From Sulfurisphaera javensis (GTDB lineage Archaea > Thermoproteota > Thermoprotei_A > Sulfolobales > Sulfolobaceae): a stretch of 64,000 bases of DNA. Location: NCBI RefSeq assembly GCF_041154675.1, contig NZ_AP031322.1, positions 496,001 to 560,000 of the forward strand, written 5' to 3'. Position numbers and translations under genes: made by a program. The notes beneath the pieces were generated by a model. It was not told where the DNA came from. It saw only the letters and a program-made list of their open reading frames with translations, and searched no databases. Of the stretch, positions 1-9,932 are shown piece after piece (position 1 is the first letter of the stretch; each line of letters starts with the position of its first letter).

Positions 1-2333
1 TAACTACATTACCTACACAAATAACTGCACAAGACTTTGAGTGTTACAATGCACCTGATGTGGTATTATATGATCCTGATGCAGTTCTAGTACCAGGTTA
101 TCCAAATGGTCAATACACTTATGCTGTAAATAATAGTGACATTAACTTTAGTAATACGCATTTCACTGGAGCTATAATATTCTATGGTGGTAATGTATAT
201 AAAATAAGTGGAACATTCGGAAATAAAGGATTTTCAAAGACTTCAGTAGGCACTTTCAGTTATGAGCTAGAACCAATTCCTAATTCTAAATTCTCAGCAT
301 ATCAATTAACATTTAATGGAAAGACTATAATGCCAATGCCAAATGCTCCAGATGGACAAACTAATGTTACAGCATTGCAATACTATGCTGATAATAATCC
401 AACTGATAACATGTATTTTGAAGAGTCATTTATTACTGCTAATGGTAATGAGATTGAACCAGCATATGTTGCAGGATTAAATGTAACAAGTGGAAATAAC
501 ATATTGTCTCCATTTATGCAAATTGGATATGAAGAAATAATTCCAGCGCCAGCACCAATAACTACATTGATACCTGGCTCTTCTGAGCCATATTATGATA
601 TTGCTAATTATGTAACATTCAAAATAGTATCTACTCCATCTACACCCTCAGTACCAGCTGGACTATATCCAGCAGATGAAAATACGTTTGTAACTGTAAC
701 AACTAATTCCACATTTGTTGGTACTACTGATAATTATAAGTACGTATCAACTGACTATGCAGTATACTATTACTTCTTACTAACTAAGATGTATAAGGTA
801 GAATTAACTGTACAAGTTCCTAATATAACTACATCATTATACTTCTCCTCTTCAGTAACACCATTATATGCACCATATGCTACATTATACTTCAATGAAT
901 CATACTATGGAACTAACTTACCAGATTACTTAAGCATTGGAACTAATGGATTATTAGTCTGGAATGCACCATTATATCAATTATTAGGTGTCTCTGCTAC
1001 AAGCCAGTTATTATCAAAGATGATGTATGTAAATGTTACATTACCATCTGGTACAAAGTACAGTATAATGCTAACAACTAAGAACTTAACCACCTTATTC
1101 CCACAATTAGTTGCACAGCAGTTACAGTACTGTAATGGTACATATGAGTTTGAGTTAAGCATTTCCGGTTTAGAGTCAATATTACATCTAACTGTAACTC
1201 AATTAAATGGTTCGATATTAACTGTTGGTGTATATGATTATGTAACTCATGAATTAGATGTTGCAACTACTAAATTAGTTGCACTAAAGACATTAGCATT
1301 GGTGCAAACTCAACCAGGCTTAGTATTCTACTTCTTAACATTCAAGCCATCACCAGTAACGATAACTGGTGAAATTCCATGGTTTATTGCCTCTGCAATG
1401 TATAAACAACCCTTCATGAGCTTCAGTGATGAAGAATATGCTCATACAAATCCAACATCAATATTGCATCTAAATGTGTTAAACATAACTATATATCATA
1501 ACGGAAATAAGGCTATGATATACTATAATGCAACTGCTAAGGAAACTGTAATAGTTAATGTATATGGGCAGATGATTACTATACCTGGTAATGTTTTACC
1601 AACAATACCAGAAACTGCCCCATTAAGTGGATTATTCAACGGAACATTACCATTAACTATTATACAAAATAATACTTTAACTACATTAACGTTCAAAGGT
1701 GAGCCAGTATATACAAATGGAACATTAGCTTTTATATTGCCAAATGGTACTCCTGTTCCATTAGGTCCTGCTGGTCTCTTCGTTTTGCCAGAAGTTGAAG
1801 CATATCCAAATATAACTGTAGGTTATAATGCTAATGTAAGTGTAACTGTAACTGATTCAGTCACTACATTAACAGTATCTACATACATATCCTCAGCTAA
1901 TATAACACCAATAAGATTAGCTCCAATTCCAATTATTCCACCATTATCTAAGAGCTTATTAACACCAGAGGATACATATATTGATAATCAAACAATAGTT
2001 ATTACAGCAACAAGTCCAGTAATTGACATTTATGCAACTAGCGTGCTAAAGTATCCATATGAGTTCTTCGTGTATGCCTTAGTATATAAGCATGGAGTTT
2101 ACACTGGTGCACCATTATATGCAGCATATCAAGCTATAGTTCCTGGTCCTGAAGGTTTAGGAACCTCTGCTATTCCATACTTAGAAATAGCTGTCCAAAT
2201 GGCTGGAATAACATCATTACCAGCGGGTAACTATACTGTTGTAATGTATGCTGTACCATATCCAACTGCCATAATAACAATATCAGAGTATCCAATAGCA
2301 TTAATATTCTATAACGTGGAGCTAGTTTCATGA
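1..2333 (+). CDS. slaA: S-layer protein SlaA, C-terminal part (5' end outside window)
   Basis: Main outer S-layer protein of Sulfolobales, which forms the crystalline cell-surface lattice. The frame is open from base 3 to the stop at 2331-2333, so the GTG at 60 is not a real start and the N-terminus lies left of the window. About 777 residues are visible. They are rich in Thr, Ser, Asn and Tyr, have many N-glycosylation sequons (N-x-S/T), few charged residues and no membrane segment, which fits a secreted protein held by a separate anchor. The identification rests mainly on the slaB gene directly downstream and on composition. A motif near the visible N-terminus (PNAPDGQT) resembles one in the 773-aa surface protein at 35332. 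Full-length SlaA is usually about 1,400 residues. Confidence 0.88.
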   Translation, partial: TTLPTQITAQDFECYNAPDVVLYDPDAVLVPGYPNGQYTYAVNNSDINFSNTHFTGAIIFYGGNVYKISGTFGNKGFSKTSVGTFSYELEPIPNSKFSAYQLTFNGKTIMPMPNAPDGQTNVTALQYYADNNPTDNMYFEESFITANGNEIEPAYVAGLNVTSGNNILSPFMQIGYEEIIPAPAPITTLIPGSSEPYYDIANYVTFKIVSTPSTPSVPAGLYPADENTFVTVTTNSTFVGTTDNYKYVSTDYAVYYYFLLTKMYKVELTVQVPNITTSLYFSSSVTPLYAPYATLYFNESYYGTNLPDYLSIGTNGLLVWNAPLYQLLGVSATSQLLSKMMYVNVTLPSGTKYSIMLTTKNLTTLFPQLVAQQLQYCNGTYEFELSISGLESILHLTVTQLNGSILTVGVYDYVTHELDVATTKLVALKTLALVQTQPGLVFYFLTFKPSPVTITGEIPWFIASAMYKQPFMSFSDEEYAHTNPTSILHLNVLNITIYHNGNKAMIYYNATAKETVIVNVYGQMITIPGNVLPTIPETAPLSGLFNGTLPLTIIQNNTLTTLTFKGEPVYTNGTLAFILPNGTPVPLGPAGLFVLPEVEAYPNITVGYNANVSVTVTDSVTTLTVSTYISSANITPIRLAPIPIIPPLSKSLLTPEDTYIDNQTIVITATSPVIDIYATSVLKYPYEFFVYALVYKHGVYTGAPLYAAYQAIVPGPEGLGTSAIPYLEIAVQMAGITSLPAGNYTVVMYAVPYPTAIITISEYPIALIFYNVELVS

Positions 2334-2370
2334 AGTTAGGAAAAGATTTAAGTTATGTTCTTTTTTATTA

Positions 2371-2382
2371 TGTTTTAAAAGT
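2371..2382 (+). promoter_or_regulatory. TATA box of slaB
   Basis: TTTTAAAAG lies centred about 25 bases before the slaB ATG, the right distance for a leaderless transcript. A short T-run (2359-2364) just before it could end part of the slaA transcripts. This suggests that slaB has its own promoter besides read-through from slaA. Confidence 0.5.
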
Positions 2383-2400
2383 GTATATGGTGAATAGGTT

Positions 2401-3789
2401 ATGAGGTTTACTCTCGTTTTGGGATTAATTTTGTTGATATCAATAGTAGGATTAATATGGGTAGATAGTAATATTTTAGCTGGAACTAGCTCTTTAACTA
2501 TAGTAACGCCATATCAAGGTGAAGTATTTCATTATGGTCAAGAGTTAGTCATTGAAGTTCAAACTACACCAAATACTCCAGTAAGTATTGGTGTTGTTAA
2601 TCCTTTAGGTAAGGAGACTCCATCAGCGCCAGTAGAATCTAATTCTACTGGATATGTGGTTGTTAACTTCTGGACATGGGGAACTATTGCTGGTGTAAAC
2701 AATTATACTGGTGCTTATGAAGTTATAGTTACTGCTCAAACTCCATCTGGTATAGTAACTCAAACAGTTACTGTTTACTATGAACCATATACTGCTACTA
2801 TAGAAGTAACTGTTGTAAATGAGCAAAATGTTCCATTAGCTGGAGCTACTGTTAAAGCATATAATGTAACTAATGGTCTTCATGAGTTTTTAACTAGTGC
2901 TGTTACTAACGCATCTGGTACTGCTATACTTCATGTATACGCTTTTAACTTTACTGAAAATATAGAGATAGTAGCTTCTTATCCAGGTTATGTGAATTCT
3001 AGTGCCACTGTAGCTGTAAAAGCTATGCAGACTATTCCAGTTACGATAAAGTTATATCCTGCAGTCGTAACAATTTTAGCCGTTGAAGAACTGCAAAATA
3101 ATAAGATAATTGCTCCACTCAATCCATCTGGTTATACATCATTTACTGGATATGCAGGCGATGAAATTTCTATATTATTTGAAGTTCTATTTGCTAATAT
3201 GAAGGTTACAAATGCTACTGTAAGTGCTATGGTAGTAACTCCGGAAGGAACAGTTAGCATAACACCAACTTTAACTTCATCTGGTTATTATAACGTAACT
3301 TTCATGTTGCCATCAATAAATTCAACATATGAGGGTTATGTTGAGATTAATGCTACTTACAGTGGAGTTACAAATACATTGTCAGTTCCAATTGAAGTAC
3401 AAGTAAACTTTACACAACTTATTGATCAAGAAATTAACAAATTAAATGCTGAAATTCAGACTCTTAATACCACAGTTTATACTTTAATGAATGAGATTAA
3501 ATCATTAAATGACTCTATATCTTCATTAAGTGGTGAGTTATCAACTGTTAGTAGTGATATATCTACTTTAGAGAGTGAGATAACTACTCTAAAAACTTCA
3601 GTTAGTTCATTAAATACTACTGTATCTAATCTAAAAGGAACTGTTCAAAGTTTGTCTAGTGAGGTAAATAGCTTAAATAGTAAATTAAATAGTATTACTC
3701 CATTAGTATATGGCGGTTTGATAGCTGGAATAATAGGTTTAATAGTTGCGATAGTTGCTATAGTGTTAGTTTATAGAAAGATAAGCTAA
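2401..3789 (+). CDS. slaB: S-layer stalk/anchor protein SlaB
   Basis: Membrane-anchored stalk that holds the SlaA lattice above the cytoplasmic membrane. The 462 residues show the SlaB plan: a signal peptide (hydrophobic, residues 3-22), beta-sandwich-like Thr/Ser-rich domains with many sequons (about 30-335), a long heptad-like coiled coil rich in Leu/Ser/Thr (about 335-433), and a C-terminal membrane helix (about 437-458) ending in a short basic tail. The ATG at 2401 directly precedes the signal peptide. It follows slaA by 67 bases, the conserved slaA-slaB order. A T-run follows the stop (3791-3797) and is a plausible terminator. Confidence 0.93.
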   Translation: MRFTLVLGLILLISIVGLIWVDSNILAGTSSLTIVTPYQGEVFHYGQELVIEVQTTPNTPVSIGVVNPLGKETPSAPVESNSTGYVVVNFWTWGTIAGVNNYTGAYEVIVTAQTPSGIVTQTVTVYYEPYTATIEVTVVNEQNVPLAGATVKAYNVTNGLHEFLTSAVTNASGTAILHVYAFNFTENIEIVASYPGYVNSSATVAVKAMQTIPVTIKLYPAVVTILAVEELQNNKIIAPLNPSGYTSFTGYAGDEISILFEVLFANMKVTNATVSAMVVTPEGTVSITPTLTSSGYYNVTFMLPSINSTYEGYVEINATYSGVTNTLSVPIEVQVNFTQLIDQEINKLNAEIQTLNTTVYTLMNEIKSLNDSISSLSGELSTVSSDISTLESEITTLKTSVSSLNTTVSNLKGTVQSLSSEVNSLNSKLNSITPLVYGGLIAGIIGLIVAIVAIVLVYRKIS

Positions 3790-4015
3790 ACTTTTTTTAT
3801 TGATTTTGTTTTTTATAGTTTGAGTATTTTTGTTTTAGTAATTTTTTTATATAGTTTAACTTAACAGTATGGTGATTGATTTTATTTCTTAATCTTCATT
3901 AATTTAGACAGATTCTCTTAATCTATACTTATAAAGTAGTTATAGAAGTTATCTTTCATTCTATTTATGTATTGTCAAAAAATTGAGGGGATTTCAAAAA
4001 GGTTTAATTTTATAA
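3790..4015. other. Intergenic region after slaB
   Basis: AT-rich, with a T7 run just after the slaB stop and several shorter T-runs. On the minus strand a TTTTT at about 3996-4000 lies downstream of the tRNA-Gly and could end its transcript. I see no open frame or repeat here. Confidence 0.5.
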
Positions 4016-4106
4016 TGCGGCCGCCGGGATTTGAACCCGGGATTACTGGCTTTCTTCGTCTAGCCTTGGAAGGCCAGCGTCCTAATCCAGGCTAGACGAC
4101 GGCCGC
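4016..4106 (-). tRNA. tRNA-Gly (TCC) with a 15-nt intron
   Basis: Full cloverleaf on the minus strand. Acceptor GCGGCCG pairs with CGGCCGC (4017-4023 and 4100-4106), discriminator A is at 4016, the T-arm is CCGGG-TTCAAAT-CCCGG, the D-stem is GTCT/GGAC and the anticodon stem is CTGGC/GCCAG. The loop reads C-T-TCC-A-A once a 15-nt insert after position 37 is removed, the canonical archaeal intron position. A TATA-like TTTTTAAAT lies about 24 bases upstream on the minus strand. Ten intron bases (GGCTAGACGA) are the exact reverse complement of tRNA positions 8-17 (TCGTCTAGCC), so the precursor could form an alternative hairpin. Confidence 0.95.
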
Positions 4107-4209
4107 ATTATAAAATATGAAGTTGCCAATTTAAAAATTTGTTGTTGGAAAAAGTTTCCCTAAAGGATATTTCTTTTAGTGTAAATTATTTTTAGCTTTC
4201 TTATCTCAA

Positions 4210-4360
4210 GTGTGAATGATTAATTCTCGAATAGTGAATGGAACTTAGGATGTGCGATTTTCCGCGAAATGAAGAGAGAAGAATGATTAGGTAACTATGG
4301 CTTCGATGAAATCAGATAGCCGATGTTATATGCTGTCGCCTCTAACTAATTTACGCTTTT
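4210..4360 (+). ncRNA. Structured RNA of unknown family, copy A
   Basis: Non-coding, about 150 bases, paralogous to 59985-60157. The two copies share aattctcgaata (4222-4233), gagaagaatgatt (4276-4288) and cttcgatgaaatca (4301-4314). The last two are spaced identically (25 bases start to start) in both copies. Stems: GGCT/AGCC (4299-4302 with 4318-4321) closes a loop containing the conserved tcgatgaaatca, gtaac pairs with gttat outside it, and attag/ctaat is outermost. A G-C pair here is A-T in copy B. A T-run follows at 4357-4360. An AT-rich TATA-like stretch lies at 4181-4194. Strand is inferred from the T-run. No known family is recognised; it is not RNase P, SRP or an obvious C/D RNA. Confidence 0.55.
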
Positions 4361-4910
4361 AAAATTAGTAGGATACAAAATATAAGGGATTTAAAGATAT
4401 GCAAACTCACTTAATATATGATTCTCTTTCGAAATATAAGGTTTTATAGCTATTTACATATATCTAGATTGTATAGTGTTAAAACTTTCCTTTACTAGAT
4501 TCTGTCTATAGGAAATTTTTATTAGAAATAATTTGCTACATTCTTCAAAAAGTATCTATAGAATTTTCGATGATTAAATTAAATCCTCTTGTAATTGGTA
4601 ATTATTAAAAGTAAAAATTTATTTTTAATGGAGGGAGTTATGGTTTTAATTTTTTTCGTTTTATTTTTGTTTAAAGACTCTCATAAGTGTTTTAAAATCT
4701 TTTAATTTATTCTTTTAATCTCTGAACTATTTTGATTTTTAATGAACAGATATCCTGTGTTGTTTAAACAATGGTAAGTAAGAGTTTCTATTAACGTAAG
4801 TTAATTTATTAGATTAGAACTCTATTTAGTCGTTTTTTGTACTTATGTCTACCTAAATAATCCTATAAACAAATATATAGTGTTATATTATATTTAGATT
4901 TTGACCCCGA
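4361..4910. other. Long AT-rich intergenic stretch before the glutamate synthase gene
   Basis: There is no convincing gene. One tiny frame (ATG at 4628 or 4640, stop at about 4703) encodes a 21-25 residue hydrophobic peptide and has a GGAGGGAG ribosome-binding-like sequence before the second ATG. It is recorded as a weak possibility only. Near the right end, aaatatata (4871-4879) is a plausible TATA box for the TTG start at 4911. Confidence 0.4.
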
Positions 4911-7049
4911 TTGCTTGTCATCAAGCAATACTTACCTATACCGAAACAAACTGATAATGAATTTTGGACTGTTGAGAGAATTGAACATATTCGTAAGCTT
5001 GCCTTGACTGGTAAGCCACAAATGATTTTTCCAAAATGGAACTCTTTAAGAATTCTTGATCGAGTTCGTTTTAAAAAAGAAGATGGAAGTATTTCTGATT
5101 CTCCTAAGGCTAAAACTTTAACTAAAATTGCTGGAATTGAGATGTCAGCTCCTCTTTACCTAGGAGATATGTCTTATGGTGCTTTAAGTGGAAATCCAAA
5201 TATTATAATTGCTAAGGTTGCCGATCTTACGGGTACTTTAGCTGGCACTGGTGAAGGTGGTCTTCATCCAGAAGTTGCTAAGTCAAAAAGAATTTTTGTT
5301 CAGTGGGCTTCAGCAAGGTTTGGGGTTGATTTTGATGTTTTAATGCATGGAGCTGGAATAGTTATTAAGATTGGTCAAGGAGCTAAACCCGGTATAGGTG
5401 GACATTTACCAGGCAGTAAGGTGACAGAACCTATTTCTTTAACTAGAAGAATTCCGATTGGTATTGATGCTATTTCTCCAGCACCTCACCATGATATTTA
5501 TTCAATAGAGGATTTAGGTCAAAGGATTGAGGCTTTAAAGGAAGCAACTGGCAAGCCAGTCTTTGTAAAAGTCGCTGCAACAAATTACATTCCTTATATT
5601 GTGTCTGGTATAGCAAGAATGGGTGCTGATGGTGTTATAATCGATGGACATGGCGCTGGTACTGGAGCTACTCCTATTGTTATAAGGGATAACGTTGGTA
5701 TTCCTATTGAGTTAGCTGTTGCATCAGCTGATAAGGTTTTAAGAGAACAAGGAATGAGAGAAAAGTTTACAATTATAGCAGCTGGAAGGGTTGCTGATGC
5801 TACTGATGCTGCTAAGTTGATTGCTTTAGGTGCCGATGTAGTTAGTGTTGGTACTGGAGCTTTAATTGCTATGGGCTGTGTTATGGTACATAAATGTCAT
5901 ATTGGATCTTGTCCAACAGCGTTAACAAACAAAATAGACGGAACTAGAATGATTGATATTGATTTTGGTCTTAAGGTTTTAGTTAATTATATTCAAGGCT
6001 TTTCCCTTGAGCTTGCTAATATATTAGATAATTTAGGTTTATCTAGTATTAACGAGCTTAAGGGAAGGAGAGATTTGCTTATAGGTAAAGGTCTTTCAAG
6101 AGAGACTTTAACAATCTTAGGCATTGAAGGAGAGGAAGAGGAACTTCCGCCTAAGCTAGGTGAACTGTGGTCTAGGAGGAGAAAAGTTTACTTACATGAG
6201 TTGGTGAATAAGGGAGATCCAGTGATAACTAGTATGGGAAGTACTGCTCCACCAGATGTTGAAAAGCCTGCAAGGATCGTTGATTGGTTAAGAAGTGATG
6301 GTGCTCAAGTAACTAGACCCTCAATAGATCCTTATAGGGAGGATATAGATACTAGCTTTTATTTAGCTGGTGGTAAAATATATCTCTCTTTGCCGGTAAT
6401 TTTTGATATAATAGATGCACCAGAGGATGAGAAGAACGCTTTGCAATGGGCATCTTTAGCTTTAAGCTCAGCTGTCTTTACTTATGAATCTTCTCGTTTC
6501 TATGAAGAGATTTCAATAAGTCATGATGAAAAAGGTATAATGAAGTGGAGTAAGGATTATGAATTAGGTAGTTATATATTATTGCCTAGTGATGAAAAAT
6601 CAATAGAGGAGGTTGTTGAACTTAAAGGTATTCCTGGCTTCATAATTGATGAGGATTTAGGAAATCAAGATCTTGAAATTGTGATTTCAGAAATTGATAC
6701 TAAGTTAAAGAAGATGGGAATTAGGAAGAAGTTTGATTTAATAGCAAAGTCCTCAAGGATTAGAGATTCTGGAGATGTGTTTAAGTTTATAGCCTTAGGT
6801 GCTGATTCTGTTATAATGTCTTATAAAGTGTTTGAGGTAGCTTTAGGAGAGGGAAATAGGTCTGATTTGAAGAGTAAGGCTTTCAATTTAATTGCTGGTT
6901 TTAAGAAGGAAATTGCGTTATTAGCTGGTGCAGCTGGAGTTTATTCTGTTCAATCTACTTTAACTGGAAATAGGGAGTTATTAAGGGCTGTGAATTTGAA
7001 CTCTTACATTTTACAAAAATTAAGGGTTAAGGTGGCTGGTTCTCTATGA
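4911..7049 (+). CDS. gltB: Glutamate synthase, FMN/Fe-S synthase subunit (GltB central domain type)
   Basis: Catalyses the synthase half of glutamate synthase: ammonia plus 2-oxoglutarate to glutamate on an FMN barrel with a [3Fe-4S] cluster. Motifs seen: [12 protein letters not shown] at 157-168, [11 protein letters not shown] at 245-255, and cluster cysteines C323, C329 and C334 spaced as in the GltB family. It has 712 residues; the last third is unusual. Residues 605-646 repeat 283-322 ([10 protein letters not shown] against [10 protein letters not shown]), and the match continues beyond, but the three cysteines are missing. This looks like a degenerate second half-barrel. Start is TTG at 4911 with a short leader; no in-frame ATG lies nearby. 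The stop overlaps the next gene by 4 bases (ATGA), so the two are co-translated. The glutaminase part is the downstream gene. Confidence 0.88.
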   Translation: MLVIKQYLPIPKQTDNEFWTVERIEHIRKLALTGKPQMIFPKWNSLRILDRVRFKKEDGSISDSPKAKTLTKIAGIEMSAPLYLGDMSYGALSGNPNIIIAKVADLTGTLAGTGEGGLHPEVAKSKRIFVQWASARFGVDFDVLMHGAGIVIKIGQGAKPGIGGHLPGSKVTEPISLTRRIPIGIDAISPAPHHDIYSIEDLGQRIEALKEATGKPVFVKVAATNYIPYIVSGIARMGADGVIIDGHGAGTGATPIVIRDNVGIPIELAVASADKVLREQGMREKFTIIAAGRVADATDAAKLIALGADVVSVGTGALIAMGCVMVHKCHIGSCPTALTNKIDGTRMIDIDFGLKVLVNYIQGFSLELANILDNLGLSSINELKGRRDLLIGKGLSRETLTILGIEGEEEELPPKLGELWSRRRKVYLHELVNKGDPVITSMGSTAPPDVEKPARIVDWLRSDGAQVTRPSIDPYREDIDTSFYLAGGKIYLSLPVIFDIIDAPEDEKNALQWASLALSSAVFTYESSRFYEEISISHDEKGIMKWSKDYELGSYILLPSDEKSIEEVVELKGIPGFIIDEDLGNQDLEIVISEIDTKLKKMGIRKKFDLIAKSSRIRDSGDVFKFIALGADSVIMSYKVFEVALGEGNRSDLKSKAFNLIAGFKKEIALLAGAAGVYSVQSTLTGNRELLRAVNLNSYILQKLRVKVAGSL

Positions 7050-9016
7050 TTCATCCATCTGGTTGTGGGGTTTTAGGAATACTAAGGAAAAAGAACGCAA
7101 GAAAAATTACTGGGGATGAAGTTGTTAGAGGAATTGAAAGGGTTAGATATAGGGGTAGTGATAGGGGTGCTGGATTTGCTGTTTTTGATAAGGACAAAGG
7201 GAATAAGTACATTCTTAAGGTTTTTTATGAGGGAGATCCTTTAAGTTTAAGGAATATTTTAGAATCTCATGGTTTAAAAGTTGATAAATATGAAATTGAA
7301 TATACTGACACTGATGTTTGTGATTGTAAGTACTACATTACTTTAGACGATATTACTCAGGGTAAAAAAGCATTTAGGAATATAAATGAGATTATATGGT
7401 CAAATAGGAAAGGAAGGCTTTATAGTTTTGGTACTTCTCTTCAAGTGTTTAAAGGTGTTGGTTATCCTAAGGATGTTGCACAAATGTATAAGGTTGAAGA
7501 ATATGAGGGTGACTTATGGTTGGCTCACACTAGGCAACCTACTAATTCTCCGGGACATTACCCTTATTGGTCTCATCCTTTCTCAACTTTTAATATTGCA
7601 ATAGTTCATAATGGTGATGTTAGTTCTTTTGGTGCTAATGTTGAGTATTTGTTAGAAAGAAACTGGGAAGGGTTTGTAGGTACTGATAGTGAGGTTATTG
7701 CTTTTCTTTTTGAAGAGTTAATTTCAGAAGGCTTTAGTGTTGAAGAAGCTGTAAAAATTTTAGTTAATCCTTCAAGGCGTTTTTCAGCTCTTCCAAAGGA
7801 ATTAGATTATTATTACAGAAACGCTAGGTTAGATGGCCCATTTACAGCTGTTATCGGTTATGATTCTTGTGATGATCTTTATTTGATTGCCTTAGCTGAT
7901 AGATCTAAATTTAGGCCAGCAATTATTGGTGAAGATGATAATTTCTATTATGTTGCTAGTGAGGAAAATGAGATTAGAGAAATTAGTCCTAATGCTCGGG
8001 TTTGGACTTTAAAGCCTGGTTCTTATTTCATTGCTTCTCTTAATAAAGGGGTAATTAGTTACGGAAGAGATGAGGCAGAGTTAAAGAGTTTTTCTCATCC
8101 ACCAATTTTTACTCCTCCAAGTTACGATATAAACGCTAGAAATGTTGGTTATAAAGAGTTAAATGAGTTGATAGTTAAAGAAATCAAAAGAGGTAAAAGA
8201 GAGGTAACTGTTGCTAACGTGTTAGGTCACCGTTATATTGGTATTAATTTTAAGCGTTTTGGAGTTTCTAACATTAGAGTAAATCTTTATGGTGTTGTTG
8301 GTAATTCCTTAGCAAATCTTAATGAGGATAACTACTTTTACGTTTATGGGAATGTTGCTGATGACTGTTGTGATACTATGCATGGAGGTAAAGTAGTTAT
8401 ATATGGTGATGCCAGAGATGTTTTAGCTCAAACTTTTCAGAACGGTAAAATATTTGTGAAGGGGAATGCTGGTAATAGGGTTGGCATACAGATGAGAGAA
8501 TATAAGGATAGAAGGCCTTATTTAGTAATTGGCGGTATGGTTGATGATTATTTAGGAGAATATATGGCTGGTGGTGTTATTATTGTTTTAGGGACTAACA
8601 TTAATCATGAACCAGTTGGAAATTTTGTAGGTACTGGCATGGTTGGAGGAAGAATTTACATTAGAGGTAAAGTATCTCCATCTAAGATAGGTTTACAACC
8701 ACCGAAGGTTGAAGTTATAAAGTTATTAAAGGCTTTATACATAGATAGTCTTATAGACGAAGATACATACGAAAGGTTAAGAGAGAAAGACTACATAGAA
8801 ATTATGGACCAATTAGAGGGTAAAGCTAAAGAGTACGCTAAAAGGTTATTTGAAGAAAAAGTGGGTATTCCTAAAGTTGAGTACAGAGAATTAACAGAGG
8901 AAGAGTTTAAAGAGGTGTACCCTATTCTCTCTGAGTATAGTGTTGATATGGGAAAAGATTATACAGAGTATTTAAAAGACAAATTCACTGTCATAACATC
9001 TAGAGGTAAGCTTTAA
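7046..9016 (+). CDS. Glutamate synthase, glutaminase subunit fused to GXGXG domain
   Basis: Class II glutamine amidotransferase that supplies ammonia to the upstream FMN subunit, with the GltB C-terminal GXGXG beta-helix attached. Cys7 (MIHPSGCG) is the expected catalytic N-terminal nucleophile after removal of six residues. [10 protein letters not shown] (about 34-43), the HTRQPTNSP and HNGDVSSFG stretches, and GTDSE match the family. Residues of roughly 385-560 carry repeated G-x-G strands typical of the GXGXG domain. Compared with bacterial GltB (glutaminase, central, FMN, GXGXG in one chain), the central synthase part is a separate gene and the glutaminase and GXGXG domains are joined directly. 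656 residues; ATG start overlaps the upstream stop. Confidence 0.88.
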   Translation: MIHPSGCGVLGILRKKNARKITGDEVVRGIERVRYRGSDRGAGFAVFDKDKGNKYILKVFYEGDPLSLRNILESHGLKVDKYEIEYTDTDVCDCKYYITLDDITQGKKAFRNINEIIWSNRKGRLYSFGTSLQVFKGVGYPKDVAQMYKVEEYEGDLWLAHTRQPTNSPGHYPYWSHPFSTFNIAIVHNGDVSSFGANVEYLLERNWEGFVGTDSEVIAFLFEELISEGFSVEEAVKILVNPSRRFSALPKELDYYYRNARLDGPFTAVIGYDSCDDLYLIALADRSKFRPAIIGEDDNFYYVASEENEIREISPNARVWTLKPGSYFIASLNKGVISYGRDEAELKSFSHPPIFTPPSYDINARNVGYKELNELIVKEIKRGKREVTVANVLGHRYIGINFKRFGVSNIRVNLYGVVGNSLANLNEDNYFYVYGNVADDCCDTMHGGKVVIYGDARDVLAQTFQNGKIFVKGNAGNRVGIQMREYKDRRPYLVIGGMVDDYLGEYMAGGVIIVLGTNINHEPVGNFVGTGMVGGRIYIRGKVSPSKIGLQPPKVEVIKLLKALYIDSLIDEDTYERLREKDYIEIMDQLEGKAKEYAKRLFEEKVGIPKVEYRELTEEEFKEVYPILSEYSVDMGKDYTEYLKDKFTVITSRGKL

Positions 9017-9073
9017 AGAGGTTTTTAGTCAGTTAATAGATTTTTATAATACGAAGTAGAAAAGTATTATGGG

Positions 9074-9895
9074 TTGTATTTTACTCGAGTTAGAGTTTTA
9101 GGAGAGGGTGAAATAGCAAAGAAGATTTCCTCTATTCTTTCTACTTTAGGTTACGAATTAAAACCAGAAAAACCTAACTTATATATTATTGTTGGAGAAA
9201 TAGAGAGAGCTTTAAGGTTTAGTAATAAGAAATCTGGTTTGATCTTTGTTTCAGAAGATGGAGAATATGTAATACCTTTAAAAGGAGAAAGTAAGGGAGT
9301 CTCTTTCATAGCTTCAATTATTGCAGACACTTTAAATTCAAATTTGATTACAACTTCTAAATTCTCTCAATTAGGATTATACAGTGTAGAAGAGTTCTCA
9401 TGGTTAAATGCACTTTTCACAAGGCATAAAGAGGAAATTAGGCAATTAAATAATAAATTGATTGAGAAGAGGAAACTATATGTTTATACGGACGGATTAA
9501 AGTTAGTTTTTCCAGAAGGATATATTAAAGTAGAAACACCTTGTGAAGCTGACTTAATAATAGGAGAAGGAAAATGTAATGGTTTAGTATTAAAGCCTAT
9601 AAAGATTATTGTTGGGTTACATTATATTGAAAGGGTTCCTTTTGAGGTTCTTTTGTATTCTATAAAATTAACGATGAAAAGCCTATATATTAATGAGAAT
9701 AGAGTTGATGTTATTGTTACTCCAGTTAATGATAGGAATGTTAAAGAAGTTAGTAATTTACTAAACGCTGAACACGTTGTTATTAATGCTGAGACATGTG
9801 AAGATATGTTATATAATTATGGTGGAAAAATTTTACTTAAAGAGGTTCAGAGAGCTTATGGAGTTATAACTTGTTTAGCCGGGTTATTTCTCTAA
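9074..9895 (+). CDS. CbiG-like protein (putative cobalt-precorrin 5A hydrolase)
   Basis: 273 residues. The middle part (VIPLKGESKG, about 75-84, then a region ending ITTS) resembles the CbiG core, which opens the lactone ring of cobalt-precorrin 5A in anaerobic B12 synthesis. The C-terminal third resembles the CbiG C-terminal domain but lacks the usual GIGCR motif. The call is by weak motif resemblance plus the downstream BtuF-like gene; a diverged paralogue with another role is possible. TTG start at 9074; the TATA box TTTTTATAAT (9041-9050) lies about 27 bases upstream, which supports a leaderless transcript. An ATG at 9069 is in another frame. Confidence 0.5.
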   Translation: MYFTRVRVLGEGEIAKKISSILSTLGYELKPEKPNLYIIVGEIERALRFSNKKSGLIFVSEDGEYVIPLKGESKGVSFIASIIADTLNSNLITTSKFSQLGLYSVEEFSWLNALFTRHKEEIRQLNNKLIEKRKLYVYTDGLKLVFPEGYIKVETPCEADLIIGEGKCNGLVLKPIKIIVGLHYIERVPFEVLLYSIKLTMKSLYINENRVDVIVTPVNDRNVKEVSNLLNAEHVVINAETCEDMLYNYGGKILLKEVQRAYGVITCLAGLFL

Positions 9896-9932
9896 AAAAA
9901 AAAGTTAAATTTAGGTTGGTTAAATAAACTCT

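Noticed and set aside
60-62. GTG as start of SlaA
   Set aside because: The frame is open upstream to base 3; it is an internal codon of a gene cut by the window edge.
4628-4705. Mini-ORF of 21-25 residues with a ribosome-binding-like GGAGGGAG
   Set aside because: Too short and in AT-rich DNA; a hydrophobic peptide is expected by chance from T-rich codons.
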